From Sabethes cyaneus (lineage: Eukaryota > Arthropoda > Insecta > Diptera > Culicidae): 64,000 bases of DNA. Made by a program: the position numbers and the translations under genes. Under the pieces are notes generated by a model. That model did not search any database, was not told the DNA's origin, and saw only the letters and a list, made by a program, of their open reading frames with translations. The stretch lies in contig NC_071355.1 of NCBI RefSeq assembly GCF_943734655.1, forward strand, positions 57,349,449 through 57,413,448, in the 5' to 3' direction. Below, one piece after another: positions 32,251 to 44,062 of the stretch; position 1 is the first letter of the stretch, and every line of letters begins with the position of its first letter.

Positions 32251-33082
32251 TTTTTCTGGCACCGCCGAAAGCTCATTGTGGCCCCTTGCGTTCATAGTCT
32301 CGACTACGGCAAACGGCATATCAGTAATCAATGAAGCTGTAATTAATTTTACGTCAGTCAATATTGTTTGCATTGTATATAATTACTAACCTGGATTTTG
32401 CGAAAAATGTTGCTGTAGAAAAATTTTCCGCCTGCTGCTGCTGAAACATTCAAAAGAAACTGGTGAACTGTCAAAGGTAAGTTCACATAAAGCTTCGCGC
32501 GCATTTTTTTCGAACCATCCAGTTCGAAAAATGTTTCGCTTTTTCTGAACTGTCACGTACGGATGAAGTTTCGCGCGTACTATTTCAAAACTTTCACGTT
32601 CATTTCTGAACTTCAAGTTCAGATCATGACTTTCAAGTTCAAAAAGAAACCAGGGGCTGTCCTTGATGTTACAGTAAATGAGAAATCAGTACATCGAGTG
32701 AAATTTATCCAGATCTCATATTTCAGCAATGGAGCAGTGGTATGTGTCTAGGTTACCAAGAGGAGTACTCGAGTTCGAAACTCCAGGCAAGTTATGAAAA
32801 CAAATTAATATTAATAAACAATCATTATTCTTCTGATCTAGGTTTTCGATCTAAGCTTATCATTAATAACCAAAACAAATGGTTTAGTTAAGGAAAAAAC
32901 AGGGAAAAGTGGTCAATTACCTTTTAATTTTGAGATTATCGAAGTTTTTTTTCGAGCTGAACAGCGTTCTATACCTAAGCCAACTTTTTGCGAACTTTCT
33001 AGTTATGTTTGAAAGTTGCTTAGCATTGCTACTTGAAAGTTGAAAGTACGGTTAGTTGCTTAAAATTAAGCTGAATAGAATT

Positions 33083-33352
33083 CTATTCATGATAATTTGG
33101 GTAGCTGATTAAGCTAAAAAATCCACTTGTATCGGAACTTTTGGTTGCTTGGGTAGTGTCTCCGATAGCCGAGCGTATTCTGCCCCAACAGTCTTCGAGG
33201 TTTGAAGCGCCTAATTCCTCGGAAGAAGGCAGTGCCTCATTCAGTATTCGCGCATAGTTCTCGGTAGCTTGCGGACTATCTAGTTGCCTGATGTTCAGCC
33301 GAGGAGGGCGGCTTTGACGTGTCCGGTATAACGTGGACAGCTTTGAGCGCAC
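33083..33352 (-). pseudogene. Linker between endonuclease and RT (first half)
   Basis: Encodes RLNIRQLDSPQATENYARIL and CWGRIRSAIGDTTQ, the segment after the endonuclease in this LINE family. From about 33158 the sequence belongs to the inserted element, so the last roughly 25 residues of the frame are foreign. Confidence 0.7.
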
Positions 33353-33363
33353 ATGTACTGCTA

Positions 33364-34060
33364 CTAATGGTCAGAATCAATATCCGCACCCCGTCGGGAG
33401 CATACGTTCGTGATATTAGAGAAAAACCGACCCTCTATGAGAACGTGGTAAATTTGTACGTCCATTGTACGTTGGTCAGGTGATCTCCTGGTGGCTTTGT
33501 GGATATCCTTGCGCGGGAAAAATCTGCTTCGGATCACCAGGCCTCGGGAAGCTGCGAAGTCTATACATCGTTGGCAGTTATCATTCGTGTCGGTGTGCAG
33601 GCGATGGGGTCCTACTACCGGTCTATACATTTCTTTTCTACCGACCTGGGCGTTCATATCCCCGATGGTGATCTTGATGTCTCGTGACGAGCAGCTCTTG
33701 TACGTTGCCTCCAGCCTTGCATAGAACGCTTCTTTCTCATCGTCGGGTCTACCTTCGTGCGGGCAGTGCACGTTAATGATGCTATAATTGAAGAAACGAC
33801 CGTTTATCCTCAATACACACATTCTCTCGTTGATCGCCTTCCAATCTATCACACGATCCTGCATTCCGCCCAACATTACAAAGCCCGTTCCCAGTTCGTT
33901 GGTAGTGCCACCGCTCTGGTAAAACTGGGCCTTTCCGCCACGGATCTTCCATACCTTCTCTCCTTAGCGACAGATTTCCTGCAGAGCTACGATGCCGATT
34001 TTGCGGGGTTCAAGCTGTTCAACCAACACCCGCTCGTAGCCCGCGAAATTTAGTGATCTG
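33364..34060 (-). pseudogene. APE-type endonuclease domain of the RTE-like LINE
   Basis: In frame fragments: GTWNCRSLNFAGYERVLVEQ near 34055-34000 (N-terminal strand of APE nucleases), IGIVALQEIC (catalytic Glu), then after a stop the long frame 33364-33876 with IGDMNAQVG (catalytic Asp/Asn pair) and GADIDSDH (final SDH motif). This domain nicks the target DNA. The stop between the N-terminal and main blocks makes it a pseudogene. Confidence 0.85.
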
Positions 34061-34344
34061 CAGTTCCAAGTACCGAGTCGTGATTTAATTTAGGTGTGTA
34101 GCCGTACTGGGGCAACACAACCGAGTCTCGCGATGGGGCTGCCATTTCACCGAGATGGCCGAGACTCACTATACCTCCTTCCCGGTTAATATACGACGTT
34201 AGTTTCCACCGGGATTGGTTACCCGATCTCCGCTAAGGTTGTTCGTATTCCGCCTGGTACCACGAGGAGGTCGGGATCGGAGTTGCTGGATAAGAGGCTA
34301 ACGACCACTATGGGGTCTATATTCCGCATAATCCAGCCGCCGTC

Positions 34345-34435
34345 CCTACATTTCTAGAAATGATATCTAGGTCGTCTGCGAAGGCTAGGAGTTGGCTACT
34401 CTTGCTAAAGATCGTTCCTTTCGTTTCTTCATTCT
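34345..34435 (-). pseudogene. Small RT fragment (motif C)
   Basis: The minus strand reads ETKGTIFSKSSQLLAFADDL and then DIISRN, a motif C block of the same RTE family. It abuts the 5' end of the element at 29225-34335 and must come from another copy. Confidence 0.6.
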
Positions 34436-34480
34436 TCTGTACATTAAAACTCACAATGGACCTGAAATGTTTAGCCTGAT

Positions 34481-34720
34481 TTGACAAGCCGCCACTACAG
34501 GGGAGAAGGGGTACAGGGGTATCACGACAGCGGGGTTGATTTCTTCAAGAAGGACATAAATCCAGCCAACTGCCTTCCATTCCGCCCATTGGAGAAATAT
34601 TGGGCAATTGTCAAACAGGAGTTAAAGAACAATGGAAAGGTGACTCGGTATGCGACAGAAGTGAAGAGATGCTGGAACAAAATGCCACTCTGTGTAGGCA
34701 ACGGAATCTGACAGTCGGCA
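34481..34720 (+). pseudogene. Tc1/mariner-type transposase C-terminal fragment
   Basis: Encodes FFKKDINPANCLPFRPLEKYWAIVKQELK, in which NPxNxPxxRPLEKYWAIVK is the block around the last catalytic residue of Tc1/mariner DDE transposases (the E of LEKYW). About 70 codons remain and no terminal repeats are visible. Sequence after 34720 (to about 35110) is GC-richer and unassigned. Confidence 0.7.
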
Positions 34721-37700
34721 CACTACGCTCGATGCTTTGTTCGTACTGCCAGCATCACCCCAGAGCGAAGAAGTTGGACTTCGTTGGGCACTTCATGTCC
34801 GCCGGACATAGGCCGATCCGGCATTTACGTCTTCTCCTTTTTGAAGAATAGTAAAAGTGTCAAAAAAGCGCAGCAGAAGCTGAAAGGGAAGATTCAGAGC
34901 AAGGTGGCCTCATCGTCCCGCGGCTTGATCCAGGAGATCGGAGCGATCGGCTGAACAGCGATGAAGGTCTGTGTAATGGACCATAATGTATATTTTCATG
35001 CGGAAACGTCAGTCGAGGCCGGCCGTGTCTAATTAGCAGGCAATCACCAAGGAACATGAAAAACATTTCTCCGGCGAAGCACTATGTCTTATGTCATGGT
35101 TATAATAAATGAATGATGAGCTTTACCTGACGCTATACGGTAACAATTGTCAGGGATCAGATATTTTACGTGAATGCGAGGACTAGGAAAAACTAGCTAG
35201 TGGTCAATAGGCCTATGAAAACGAATAAACACAGATATGACTTTTGCGGAGGGAATCTGTTCCCATCATGCCAGACGTCTGTATACTTATAGTGTATTTC
35301 CCATGCTTTGTGTCCTTATGCTTCATGTCCCGTTTCCGAAAAAGGCAAAAAACGCCAGGAGAATAATGAAACTGGCTAGCACGATCAAGAAGAGAGATGC
35401 TGCAAGAATATGTGAAAAACTGTGATGCCAATGTGGTATATGTTGACCCATTCTCTCACGAATTAAGTTCATTATTTTCTTCATTTTTTAAAAACCATTT
35501 TCAAATCACGAACGCTTGACAGGATTTATTATACCATTTCTAACTTAGTTTATCATAATTAAAAGCTTTATCGAACGTAACACAACTGTCCACAAATTCG
35601 CTATAATTTAGCGGAGAAAGTTTCTCATATGTAAACGAGAACACTTTCGACTGCTAGCGAGTGCCTTTACACTCCAGCATAACTCCAGCTCCAGCAGCGC
35701 AGATTTCGCCTTCACTTTTCAGACGGAAGCCTTCCTGCCGGATTGTTGCCGCAGACCATATTAATTAAATTCAATGTCGTCTCGCACAGCCGACGGGACA
35801 GGTTTTTTTCCTCGGTTAACCAAAATACGCTCCCCGTTCCAGCAGCGTGCTCTACTCACGGTACAAATTTACTGGTGCTCTTCACTAAAAACCGCAATCT
35901 GGGACAGGCTATCCCTTAGTTCGGGACGATCACTATATCTAACTCGGCAGGATTTCAGTCATACCGACCGATGCACGGTCTCCGGTGTCGACTGAAGTTC
36001 AGAAAGATTAATTGTACTTAGAGCGAATCCGGAGGTTTTCTGTCCGTGCGGTGAGTGTTTGGAAGATTTTAATCAGAATTTTTAATGAAAGAGGCAACAG
36101 ATGAATTTACTTTAATGCAAATTTCATCCCCTATAAATATTTCCGTGCAAAATTAATGCTCTTATTATCTTTTTATATTTTTATCCTCTAATTGATTTTT
36201 TATGCGATCCAACAACATTTTGTCGAAAGTTAAAATATTCATGCATTTATGACAATTGTGGCCGAAGGGTTCATTTTACTCCTCTTTAAATGTCCGGATT
36301 CTTAAACAAATATACGCGCATACATCGTTGGCTTATTAACGCAAACATAAAACCCTGAAATGGCGGTACTAAAACTGGGCTCTTGCATCTTTGCCACTAT
36401 ACAGACAGTACTGAGTACCTTTTAAAACCCGAAAGGTAGAATTTTACGTCTCTGTGTGTTTGTCCGACAAATGGCCAAATACGTCAAACCAGAGCCACTC
36501 TCATCCGCCTCCTGTAGCCGAGCTACCGGTCTGCCGGCCAAGCTGCCGGTCAGTGTTGGGGCGCCCGACATGTTTAAATATGCTGTTTGAAATTTTAGCA
36601 AATGAAACCACGGCCCGGGCGTTTCAATTTAATAACTTCTTCAAGTTTTATTTTCTGTCCCACTGCTGCTGCTGCTGCTGGCCCGAGCTGGGAAACAAGT
36701 CAGGAAATGTCCTCCGCTCGGAGCAGGACCAGCTTACGCAACCTTCAGCCGGCCACAGGGTCGTTTCGGGCGGAAAACCAGACGGGTTAGGGTGGCGGTT
36801 GTTTGTAAACTCTTCTCCGGTACGTTTTCGGATGCTCATAACATACGAGCAAACGCAAACGCATAGCATACCTTCGCTGCAGTTGGATGGATTTTATCCT
36901 TTTTTGATAAACACGTCGAGAAGCAAGTTTATTTTTTGACCTTTTTAAGGGGTTTCCAGCTAAAACAGCTTTCACCCGGTGGAGGTTGTGTGTGACTTGT
37001 AAATATTTGATGACATGTGTTTTATATTATGCTATTATGTTAATTATACAAAAGGGTTTTTGTTACCGACTAGATTGGCCAGCAGCAGCCAACAGCGGTG
37101 AGAATGGGCTATGTTGCAGACACGAAACGTTTCTGACGGATGTCGGACATTAAATTTCTACTTCAGTAAGTTGAATTTGTACAGTTTCAATTGCATGTTA
37201 AATTTATATGATTAGAAAACTGAATTGGAATAGGAATTTATGTAAGGAAAAAATTATTACCTATTTGTAAGAGTGTTTCGAAGTAAATTGTAGTGATAAA
37301 TGTTATAAGCAATAAGTGGTTAACGGGAATATCACTACAACATAAATAACAAAGGTAGCATAGTATTAACACAACTCACAAGAATTGCTGTTACGACAAC
37401 TGTAATAAGAAATAGCAGAAGATATACCATATTGTGGTTCGCTAAAGGCTGCATACCAAATTAGTATATCTTCTGCCAAAGGTGCGTAAAGTGAGAAAAA
37501 ACAAATAGCATAAAAATAGTATTATCTTTCTAAACAATCGATACTATATGGGGCTGTGCAAGCACCGTAAGTTTTTTAGTCATTTTTTAAGCAGCAACAG
37601 TCACACCCCAGCAGTCAACCCCTGATATATGCAATGATCGACCGTCCTTCCCGAGCAGGAGCGAAGAGCAAATTAATATCAAAATGAGTTATGGAAATCG

Positions 37701-38344
37701 AATAACTCATATCAAAATTTGATCTTGTCTTGGCTGACATAGTTGGTAAAATAACAAAAAATAATATAACAATTTTGTTCCTTTAAAGCCAAAAGAATAA
37801 CTTCTTGTGTTATTTGAATAACAAAGCAATAACATGACTGTATATTCAGAGTTTCGAATAACATATTTTAGTATTATTAAGGTATTGAATAACAAATGTT
37901 GCAGCATAAGACATATTAAAAATTATTTGAAAATGAAACACAGCCAGAGAAAAAAGAAAAAGAAGCCAAAATTTTATTTTTTCAGCCATCTTCTTCTTTT
38001 TCGTTTTTCTCAAGCTATATTTCGTTCACATAGCTCAAAAGTTATAAAAGTCTTTGTCAAAAAAAAAAACACAAAAAAGTTTGTTCCAATACGTTGTGTA
38101 GTTTCTGAGAATAAGGTACATAAAGTTTGAAAATCATGTTTTTTTAGGAGCAGTATTTTATTCCGTCGAGGTTGTTCCACACCGCACTGGAACGCTTATA
38201 TGTATGATCATTTTTCGGCCGCTTCCCGTGGTTGGATCATTACAAATTTAGTATCAAAATAAGCGGAAAAGACGGCAGAATCAAAATCTGAAATAAGAAA
38301 AAAATTGATTTCTTCAAAATTTTCAGTCGTTCATGTCCCCTTGA
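34721..38344. other. No recognisable gene
   Basis: Unassigned DNA. 37415-37427 and 37464-37476 form a perfect 13-bp inverted repeat (GCAGAAGATATAC). 37690-37900 repeats GAATAACAAA-like words. The 161-codon frame at 36454-36939 has a poly-Cys/Leu stretch from a CTG/TGC tract and no domain. Confidence 0.4.
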
Positions 38345-38447
38345 AAGAACAATTATAAGCTCAAGTAGGTTTGTTTATTACGCTCTGCTGAAAACAGCAA
38401 TAAAACCAATTATAATTTTGCCTGCTTCACAGCAATCGCCATAATTT
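38345..38447. repeat. Dispersed repeat, copy B
   Basis: CTCAAGTAGG, GCTGAAAACAGCAATAAAACC and CTTCACAGCAATCGCCATAA correspond in order to copy A (11597-11700) and copy C (43950-44062). Confidence 0.5.
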
Positions 38448-38533
38448 AATGCTTTCACCAAGAGCATTTTTCCTACTTCACGATTTGAAACATGGTTAAC
38501 ACTTTTCACATGCACGGCTTCGTAAGCAAAATA

Positions 38534-40174
38534 CAGATATACCTCGGTAGTACGTACATCTTTGCTTCGTTTAGCGTACGTATTACCGAAATGTAGGGTA
38601 AGGAACGAGTTAAGCAGTGTTACCTATTTTAATCAGTTGAACATAAATGATCCGAAAATGCACTTTTTTATTCATATTTTCAAAATCTTTTGATAGGATC
38701 ATCTTCACAAATCACTTAACCATACATTTGATTCACACAAACACAATTTACTGGGTTTCCGACAAGAAATATGATGAATTAAAAATTGTTGTCCAAAAAC
38801 GTACATTTTTCAGCTGCTCTTCAGCAATCGCCACCTCGCTACTAACGAATCCATCACATTTTTCAGCACTGATTACAACCACTCTATAAGTCAAGCACTC
38901 AATTGTCACATACCATATTATTCACTCTCTTTTTTTCCATTATCTAAGGCTTTGTCACTAGCCAAAACTTTTATTATTTTCTAACAAAACTGAAAACAAA
39001 TTCTGAATTGACGGAACCTGTTCACCACTAGCAGCAGCTGCAGCACAACTGATGAACTATCGTGTTGCCAAGACCCTGTTTCTATTCTGGAAATAAGAAT
39101 TTTAAGTTTGAAATTAACTGAAACCTCCTATGGTGAAAACGTGGTTCAATACTTTCAAGAGAAATGTATGTTCATAATTAATTTTTCTTTATTAAAAACA
39201 ACACAAAAGACAGCTTTTTCAATAATTTTCGAAGATTTTCCCAGTGATTTAATAAAGCAACGATGTTTTTCAATGTTATTTGCTTTGACAACACTGTTCT
39301 GAGTCGGATCGTTTGTACTGCTATATGTTTACCTCTTTTGTTCTCCCACCATCCTTATGAACAGCGAGTGAGACGTCAAACAGTTTCCCATAAGAACACC
39401 AGAGAATAAAAGAGACGACGAATACCGTTTGCCGAACGGTGCAGTGAGTGTATGCCCCGATAAACAATTTAGACAGATGGCATTTTACGCATCTATGCCG
39501 ATACGCTATGCCGATTACGCATCAGATGCCGATTAGTAGGTCGCGGATAGGATAGGATAGGATAGGAACTTACTGAATAGGGGGAAAAGTTCGAGGGATT
39601 TTTCAAGGGGACGTAAAAAAATTCAGATTTCAGGATTGCTTAAAAAAGCACCTTGCGGGTGAAAATGGGTTCGGTCTGTTCAGAATTAGTTCCGCCGCTC
39701 CAACTTTTAAAGCGAAAAATCAAAAGTTTAGCTCAACAATAGTGTCTTCCAATGGTAACAGCTTGAAGAACTAAAGATTGCAAGAAGATTGGTATGCTGA
39801 TATCCCCCACTTAGTCAACCCATCGCTTGTAATAAGGTAAAACAATCAGTGACCCGCTTAGACTGTTTAAAACTAGTTCTTTACCCTACGTACTAACGAA
39901 TCACAATTTTAAGTTTTGAAGCATGTTGTATTACGCTCAATATTGCATGAAATTTGCGAATTTGCATACACTATTGAATAAATATATATTTTTGCGGTAT
40001 TGATTTAATATAGCAGTAAATTTTTAATTTTTTTATATCAATGACTTAACCCTTTGTGAAACTTGAAATGAAACAAATAATGTGTTGCTGGAAAATGTAC
40101 GTACTATCGAGGCAAAATGTACGTATTATCGAGTATACGTACTAACGAGCGTACGTACTATCGAGATATACCTG
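38534..40174. mobile_element. Pogo/Tigger-like DNA transposon remnant
   Basis: Ends CAGATATACCTCGGTAGTAC at 38534 and the complement of CAGGTATATCTCGATAGTAC ending at 40174, flanked by TA on both sides. The CAGRYATACCTCG start followed by TTTGCTTCGTTTAGCG-like sequence resembles Tigger/pogo termini. At the right end GTACGTACTATCGAG recurs about four times (40097-40165). Frames at 38647-38889 and 39108-39302 are too short and unrecognisable for a transposase, so it is non-autonomous or decayed. A (GGATA)n tract lies near 39543-39567. Confidence 0.65.
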
Positions 40175-40836
40175 TACTATGCTTATTCAGGAGCATATGT
40201 CACTTTTCTTAACACTAACCGCACACGGAATACTACTCTCAGCAGTAGCCACAAAGGCAAATCCTTCAAGTTAATTTGCACAACTACTTGTAGTTGTAAG
40301 GAAATTGCTGTAAGCTAGTTGTAAACTAAATAGGTTTGAACTAATTTTGGCTATTATGCTACTGGAAGTGCGTTTTAAAATGAAAAAAATAACGGAGAAA
40401 GATGATTAAATAATTTTATCACTCTATTACAGTGTAAAATTTAAAGCATTAAAGATTTTAATTGCGGGTTACTACAATGCTGAACGAGGTAATGAACGAA
40501 AATTGTGTTAAAAGGTTTTAATGTGTGCAGCCGAGAAATCCTTCGATGGAGTACCCCTTAAAAATAAATAGCAGAGATGTCACTGCCATAGCAATGCCAT
40601 GTAAGCATAGGTAAACTAAGTTAACTAATAAGTTAAGTAGATATCTTAACGAACGGTGATAATGTATAATAATAGGTAAAGGTGCATAAATATTCTTTGA
40701 TGCTAAACGCTAAACTATTTGTAGTGAGCGCCACTGAAAGATATTACACAAAAAAATTGATTGTTTTTTTTTTGAGACTATTACTCTGTTCTCTGTGTTT
40801 AAACGCGGACGGTTTAGGGTGATATCAAGCTGAATA

Positions 40837-41741
40837 CACTCAAAAAAATCAGCACGTCAAGTTTACGTGAAAACATACGTAATTCTCATCCATCACACTT
40901 TTCATGTAAATTATTGGTAACTCGCACTCATACTAACCAGTTTACGTGCGATTCTGGTAAATTTTATCAACTTTCTCATTAACTAGTAGGGTTTAATTCT
41001 AATTCCCGTCGTTGTAAGTAAAGCCATTCTAATTTTCATCATTTGTTGGATGGATTTAATGAATACTCCAAAAGTTCTTGTGATGATTTGACTAAAACAC
41101 ATTTACCTTCCAATCCGTGAACTTTGAAATCACTGAAAAGCGATTATTAAAGCATATTATTAAAATTACGCAACTGACTATATTTCTTAAATTCGTCGTA
41201 CCGTTTTAAAATCCGTCCATCAAAATTTTTCATCGTTCGAACTAAAAATCACAACAATGTTTACGAAGCTAACGCGCATGTATTTGTGTAGGACTGCATG
41301 ACAAATGTTATTCTGCGAAATCTCTGCAGGTCAGGCAAGTTTTCCTAGCTGTAGAATAACGACAATGCCTTCCGTGAGTTTATTTTCATTTATGAATGAC
41401 GGAAATTGAAACGATTAGTCGACATTTTATTCTTCGTCGCACGAAAAAACCTAGGAAATTTGGCTGGTAGTACTTCTTTAATGATAAAAAGCGTTTAAAT
41501 TGATCTCAGCTCACTTTGATTGATCGCGTATGATAAACAACAAACTAAAACATTAGGGAATAACTAGTTTTGCATTGTGTGTCATAAAAAGGCTGATATT
41601 TTTAATAATTTGTGTTGGATAGGACGGGAATAGGCAATTACGACGAAGCAGCAACATACCCTATATGAAGTTCACGTAAGTTGCTGTACTGAAGTTTACA
41701 TGATTTTTCGCGTGGATGCGACGTGTCGATTTTTTTTAGTG
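40837..41741. mobile_element. 905-bp mariner-like MITE
   Basis: Ends CACTCAAAAAAATCAGCACG and complement of CACTAAAAAAAATCGACACG, with TA on each side (40835-40836 and 41742-41743). Interior words TTTACGTGAAAA near the left and TTTACATGATTTTTCGCG near the right continue the imperfect inverted symmetry. It has no coding frame. Confidence 0.7.
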
Positions 41742-42260
41742 TAGTTAAGCGTGCCCACGCATAAAGAGATGGTGGACACCGTGCTTTCAATAGCATATTT
41801 TGGCCAGAAAACTATCGAGTAATTATGGGATGGATTTTTTTACGCAATGAATTTACTTTTCGCACAAAGACCGTCCGATTACCTACAATATGAAAGACCC
41901 CAAGATTTCGAGTTCCACCATGAAAACTTTTTTACATGAATTTTTTCAGAGAAGACGGGTAATGTGATTCAGTCTGGACTCACCCGTTGACTCTATATTT
42001 GGCATGGCATGAAACTTAAAAATAGACTTGATATTAGATTATAATTCGGATTTCATGACAGACTTGAGCTTGGACGTTTTGTTTATTTCGTGAGTGATGA
42101 TGATGGAGCCCACCTCACACTCCTACAAAGGTTTGAGGTGGTCGATTTATCTAACAGATAATCTGACATCTGAACCAGGCTAGCAAACAAAATTATCTGG
42201 TTTATGACACAGATATAAATTCCAGCGATAGTACAAATACAGTTAAAACTAATTAAAATA

Positions 42261-43043
42261 TGTGAGTCATTCCACGTCAAGTGACCGAGAAAAAGTATAA
42301 ACTTGTATTCGTCCTTGCCGGATTTGAACCAAATTTTGTCAGATTGTTCGTTTTAACCCTAAAAACCCTAAGTTTGGTACCGATTGGACGTCCCCTCGAT
42401 TAATGGGACTACTTCCATTTTTTAAGAAAATACACGTTTTTGTCAAATCCTCTTAATTTATTTTGGGAAGACAATATTATCATGTTTCCAAAGGAAATTG
42501 CCCTAGGAATCCAAAAAAAAATAACTTTTAGCGGCAGTGTAGCCAAATATTTTAAAATTCGATTTAAAAACTTAATTTGAATTTTTCGTTCTATGAGTAT
42601 AATTTGATTTCAAAAATTTCAACCCCATCGTATTCCTCAGATTTTTTTACATAAGAATCACTCAAAACCACGAGGTGTTCTTTGCCAATCCAGAGTTACA
42701 GCGATTTGAAGTAAGAAATCCCCGATTTTTTTTAAATAATAAATAGTAAAATTACATTTCATTGCAGCAGTGATTTCATTGAAGCTGGATTGGCACAGAA
42801 CTAATATTTCCTGAGATATAAGCAAAAGAAAATAAGAGGATTTGATAAAAAAAACGCGTCTTATCTTTAACAATGGAAGTACTCCCATTCCCATTAATCG
42901 AGGGGACATCCAATCGGCACCAAACTTAGGGTTTTTTCTTGTTGACCTGAACTTTTTCTTGCTGACAATCTGATAAAATTTGGTTCAAATCTGAGAAGGT
43001 CGATTACATGACACTCGGACACTTGATGTGGAATAACCCACAT
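42261..43043. mobile_element. Fold-back element with about 200-bp inverted arms
   Basis: The two halves are inverted copies of each other over roughly 200 bases. Shared blocks in order: TCATTCCACGTCAAGTG (right TTATTCCACATCAAGTG), TTTGAACCAAATTTTGTCAG, CCCTAAGTTTGGTACCGATT, GTCCCCTCGATTAATGGGA, TTGTCAAATCCTCTTA. The arms have diverged by substitutions and small indels. The central 300 bases are AT-rich and noncoding. Confidence 0.75.
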
Positions 43044-43439
43044 AATTTTTCAAGTTATTACCAAACCAAGAATTACCAGTACCAATTTGGAACCTACTGT
43101 CAGTTACCAAGATGTTGATATCATTTTGGTCAAACCGATATCTAGTTTAGTCCGCTACTAAGTCGATACAGTCCCGACACAGCCATTCCCGCAAGCAAAT
43201 CAAGTAATCAGCAAGCAAAGCACGTCCAAGTCCAACCTTCAATCCAGTTTGAGACATATATGGGACATATCCCCACCCAGCAAAATCAAGAAAACTTTCA
43301 ATCCGACAAAAAAACCTTGACTGGTTGAAAAATTATACATTGATATCAAGCAGAAGCATCCAAATCTTCCTGAACACTCACGAATTTGTCAACTACTAGT
43401 CGTTAGATCAGATATTTCTGATAGGAAGAACAGTCAAAT

Positions 43440-43600
43440 TTAAAATCAGTTTTAAATTGACTGACGTTTAATTTATAATTGGACTCAAAATTTGAATTCA
43501 AACTGGACTCGAAATTAAACTTATAGATTATACTTCGAAATTGGACTTGAATGGGTGTTTAAATTAGAATTGAATTTACCTTGAAATTTTTTAACTTGCC
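43440..43600. repeat. Degenerate AATTGGAC array (copy 2)
   Basis: Repeats of the type ACTCGAAATTAAACTT and GAAATTGGACTTGAA, the same family as 44830-45018 and 49890-50460. Confidence 0.55.
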
Positions 43601-43777
43601 TAGGTGCCACATTCCGTATTCCAAACTTGCTATTCTGTTCTTATTCGACAGACTTTGCAGCCATCAGTTAGAGCACGGGACAATTGCGGGGCTAGTATTA
43701 CGATCCTATCGAATCTTACAGTCTCTCCCAGCTAAGATTCGAACATACGACGGCTAGCCTGTTAGACTACCCAAATG
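43601..43777 (-). mobile_element. tRNA-derived SINE, second copy
   Basis: On the minus strand: TAGTCTAACAGGCTAGCCG, B box GTTCGAATC, GGGAGAGACTGTAAGATTCG, then a body ending GGAATGTGGCACCTAGGC. It aligns over its length with 14072-14278. Divergence is higher and no clear target duplication is seen. Confidence 0.7.
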
Positions 43778-43794
43778 GCAAATTTAAGCTTCAT

Positions 43795-43852
43795 TTATTT
43801 ATTTATTTATTTACTATTTGATGGGGCTTTCAACCGTTGGTTGGTTCGCCCC
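43795..43852 (-). mobile_element. 58-bp 5'-truncated LINE tail
   Basis: On the minus strand it reads CCAACGGTTGAAAGCCCCAT followed by (AAAT)n. It is flanked by a 15-bp duplication AAATTTAAGCTTCAT at 43780-43794 and 43853-43867, which shows target-primed insertion. Confidence 0.7.
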
Positions 43853-43949
43853 AAATTTAAGCTTCATAACGTTCATGACCAATTTCATAAAGCCCAGCTC
43901 TACTAGAACCTTCTGATGACCGCTATAAGATTGCCTTCCGAAGGTGTTT

Positions 43950-44062
43950 GTAACCCCTTAAGAATCACGTTATAAACTCAAGTAGTTTTAGCACGTTCCA
44001 CTGATAGTAGCTTTAAACCCAAATATACTTTTCACCGCTTGACAGCCACCGCCATAACTCAA
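43950..44062. repeat. Dispersed repeat, copy C
   Basis: Contains CTCAAGTAG and CGCTTGACAGCCACCGCCATAA as in copies A and B. About 190 bp further on, GCAGCATATGCACATTAAATTT (44251) matches 13209-13230, downstream of copy A. The larger region may therefore be one element. Confidence 0.45.

Larger units (their letters stand above)
31070..33158. mobile_element. 2.1-kb inverted-repeat element inside the RTE copy
   Basis: Ends CTACCCAAGCAACCAAAAG at 31070-31088 and its complement at 33140-33158. They sit in the linker of the RTE element, whose coding sequence resumes on both sides. The interior holds a degenerate 20-bp tandem repeat (TGCGACTTGAAAGTTCAACA type, 31205-31345), an exon-like frame (31461-31841) and a MITE (31872-32250). 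The outer ends resemble the CGCCCAAG/CTTGGGCG pair flanking the array at 4568-6829. No target duplication is obvious. Confidence 0.65.
29225..34335 (-). mobile_element. Near full-length RTE-like LINE, split by an insertion
   Basis: Reading 5' to 3' on the minus strand: leader (34335-34095), APE endonuclease (34060-33364), linker (33352-33159), a foreign insertion (33158-31070), rest of linker (31055-30552), RT (30472-29439) and C-terminal tail (29464-29225). Several frameshifts and stops separate the parts. The protein family is the one often labelled craniofacial development protein 2-like in insect gene sets. 28778-29224 beyond the 3' end shows nothing else recognisable. Confidence 0.85.

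Noticed and set aside
36454..36939. 161-codon frame with a Cys run
   Set aside because: The Cys run comes from a TGC/CTG tract and the rest matches no known fold or signal.
39543..39567. GGATA microsatellite, and similar (TCTG)n, (ATTT)n and (CTT)n tracts at 45520, 43793 and 3241
   Set aside because: Ordinary simple repeats; the (TCTG)n and (ATTT)n tracts are parts of the Helitron start and a LINE tail and are described there.
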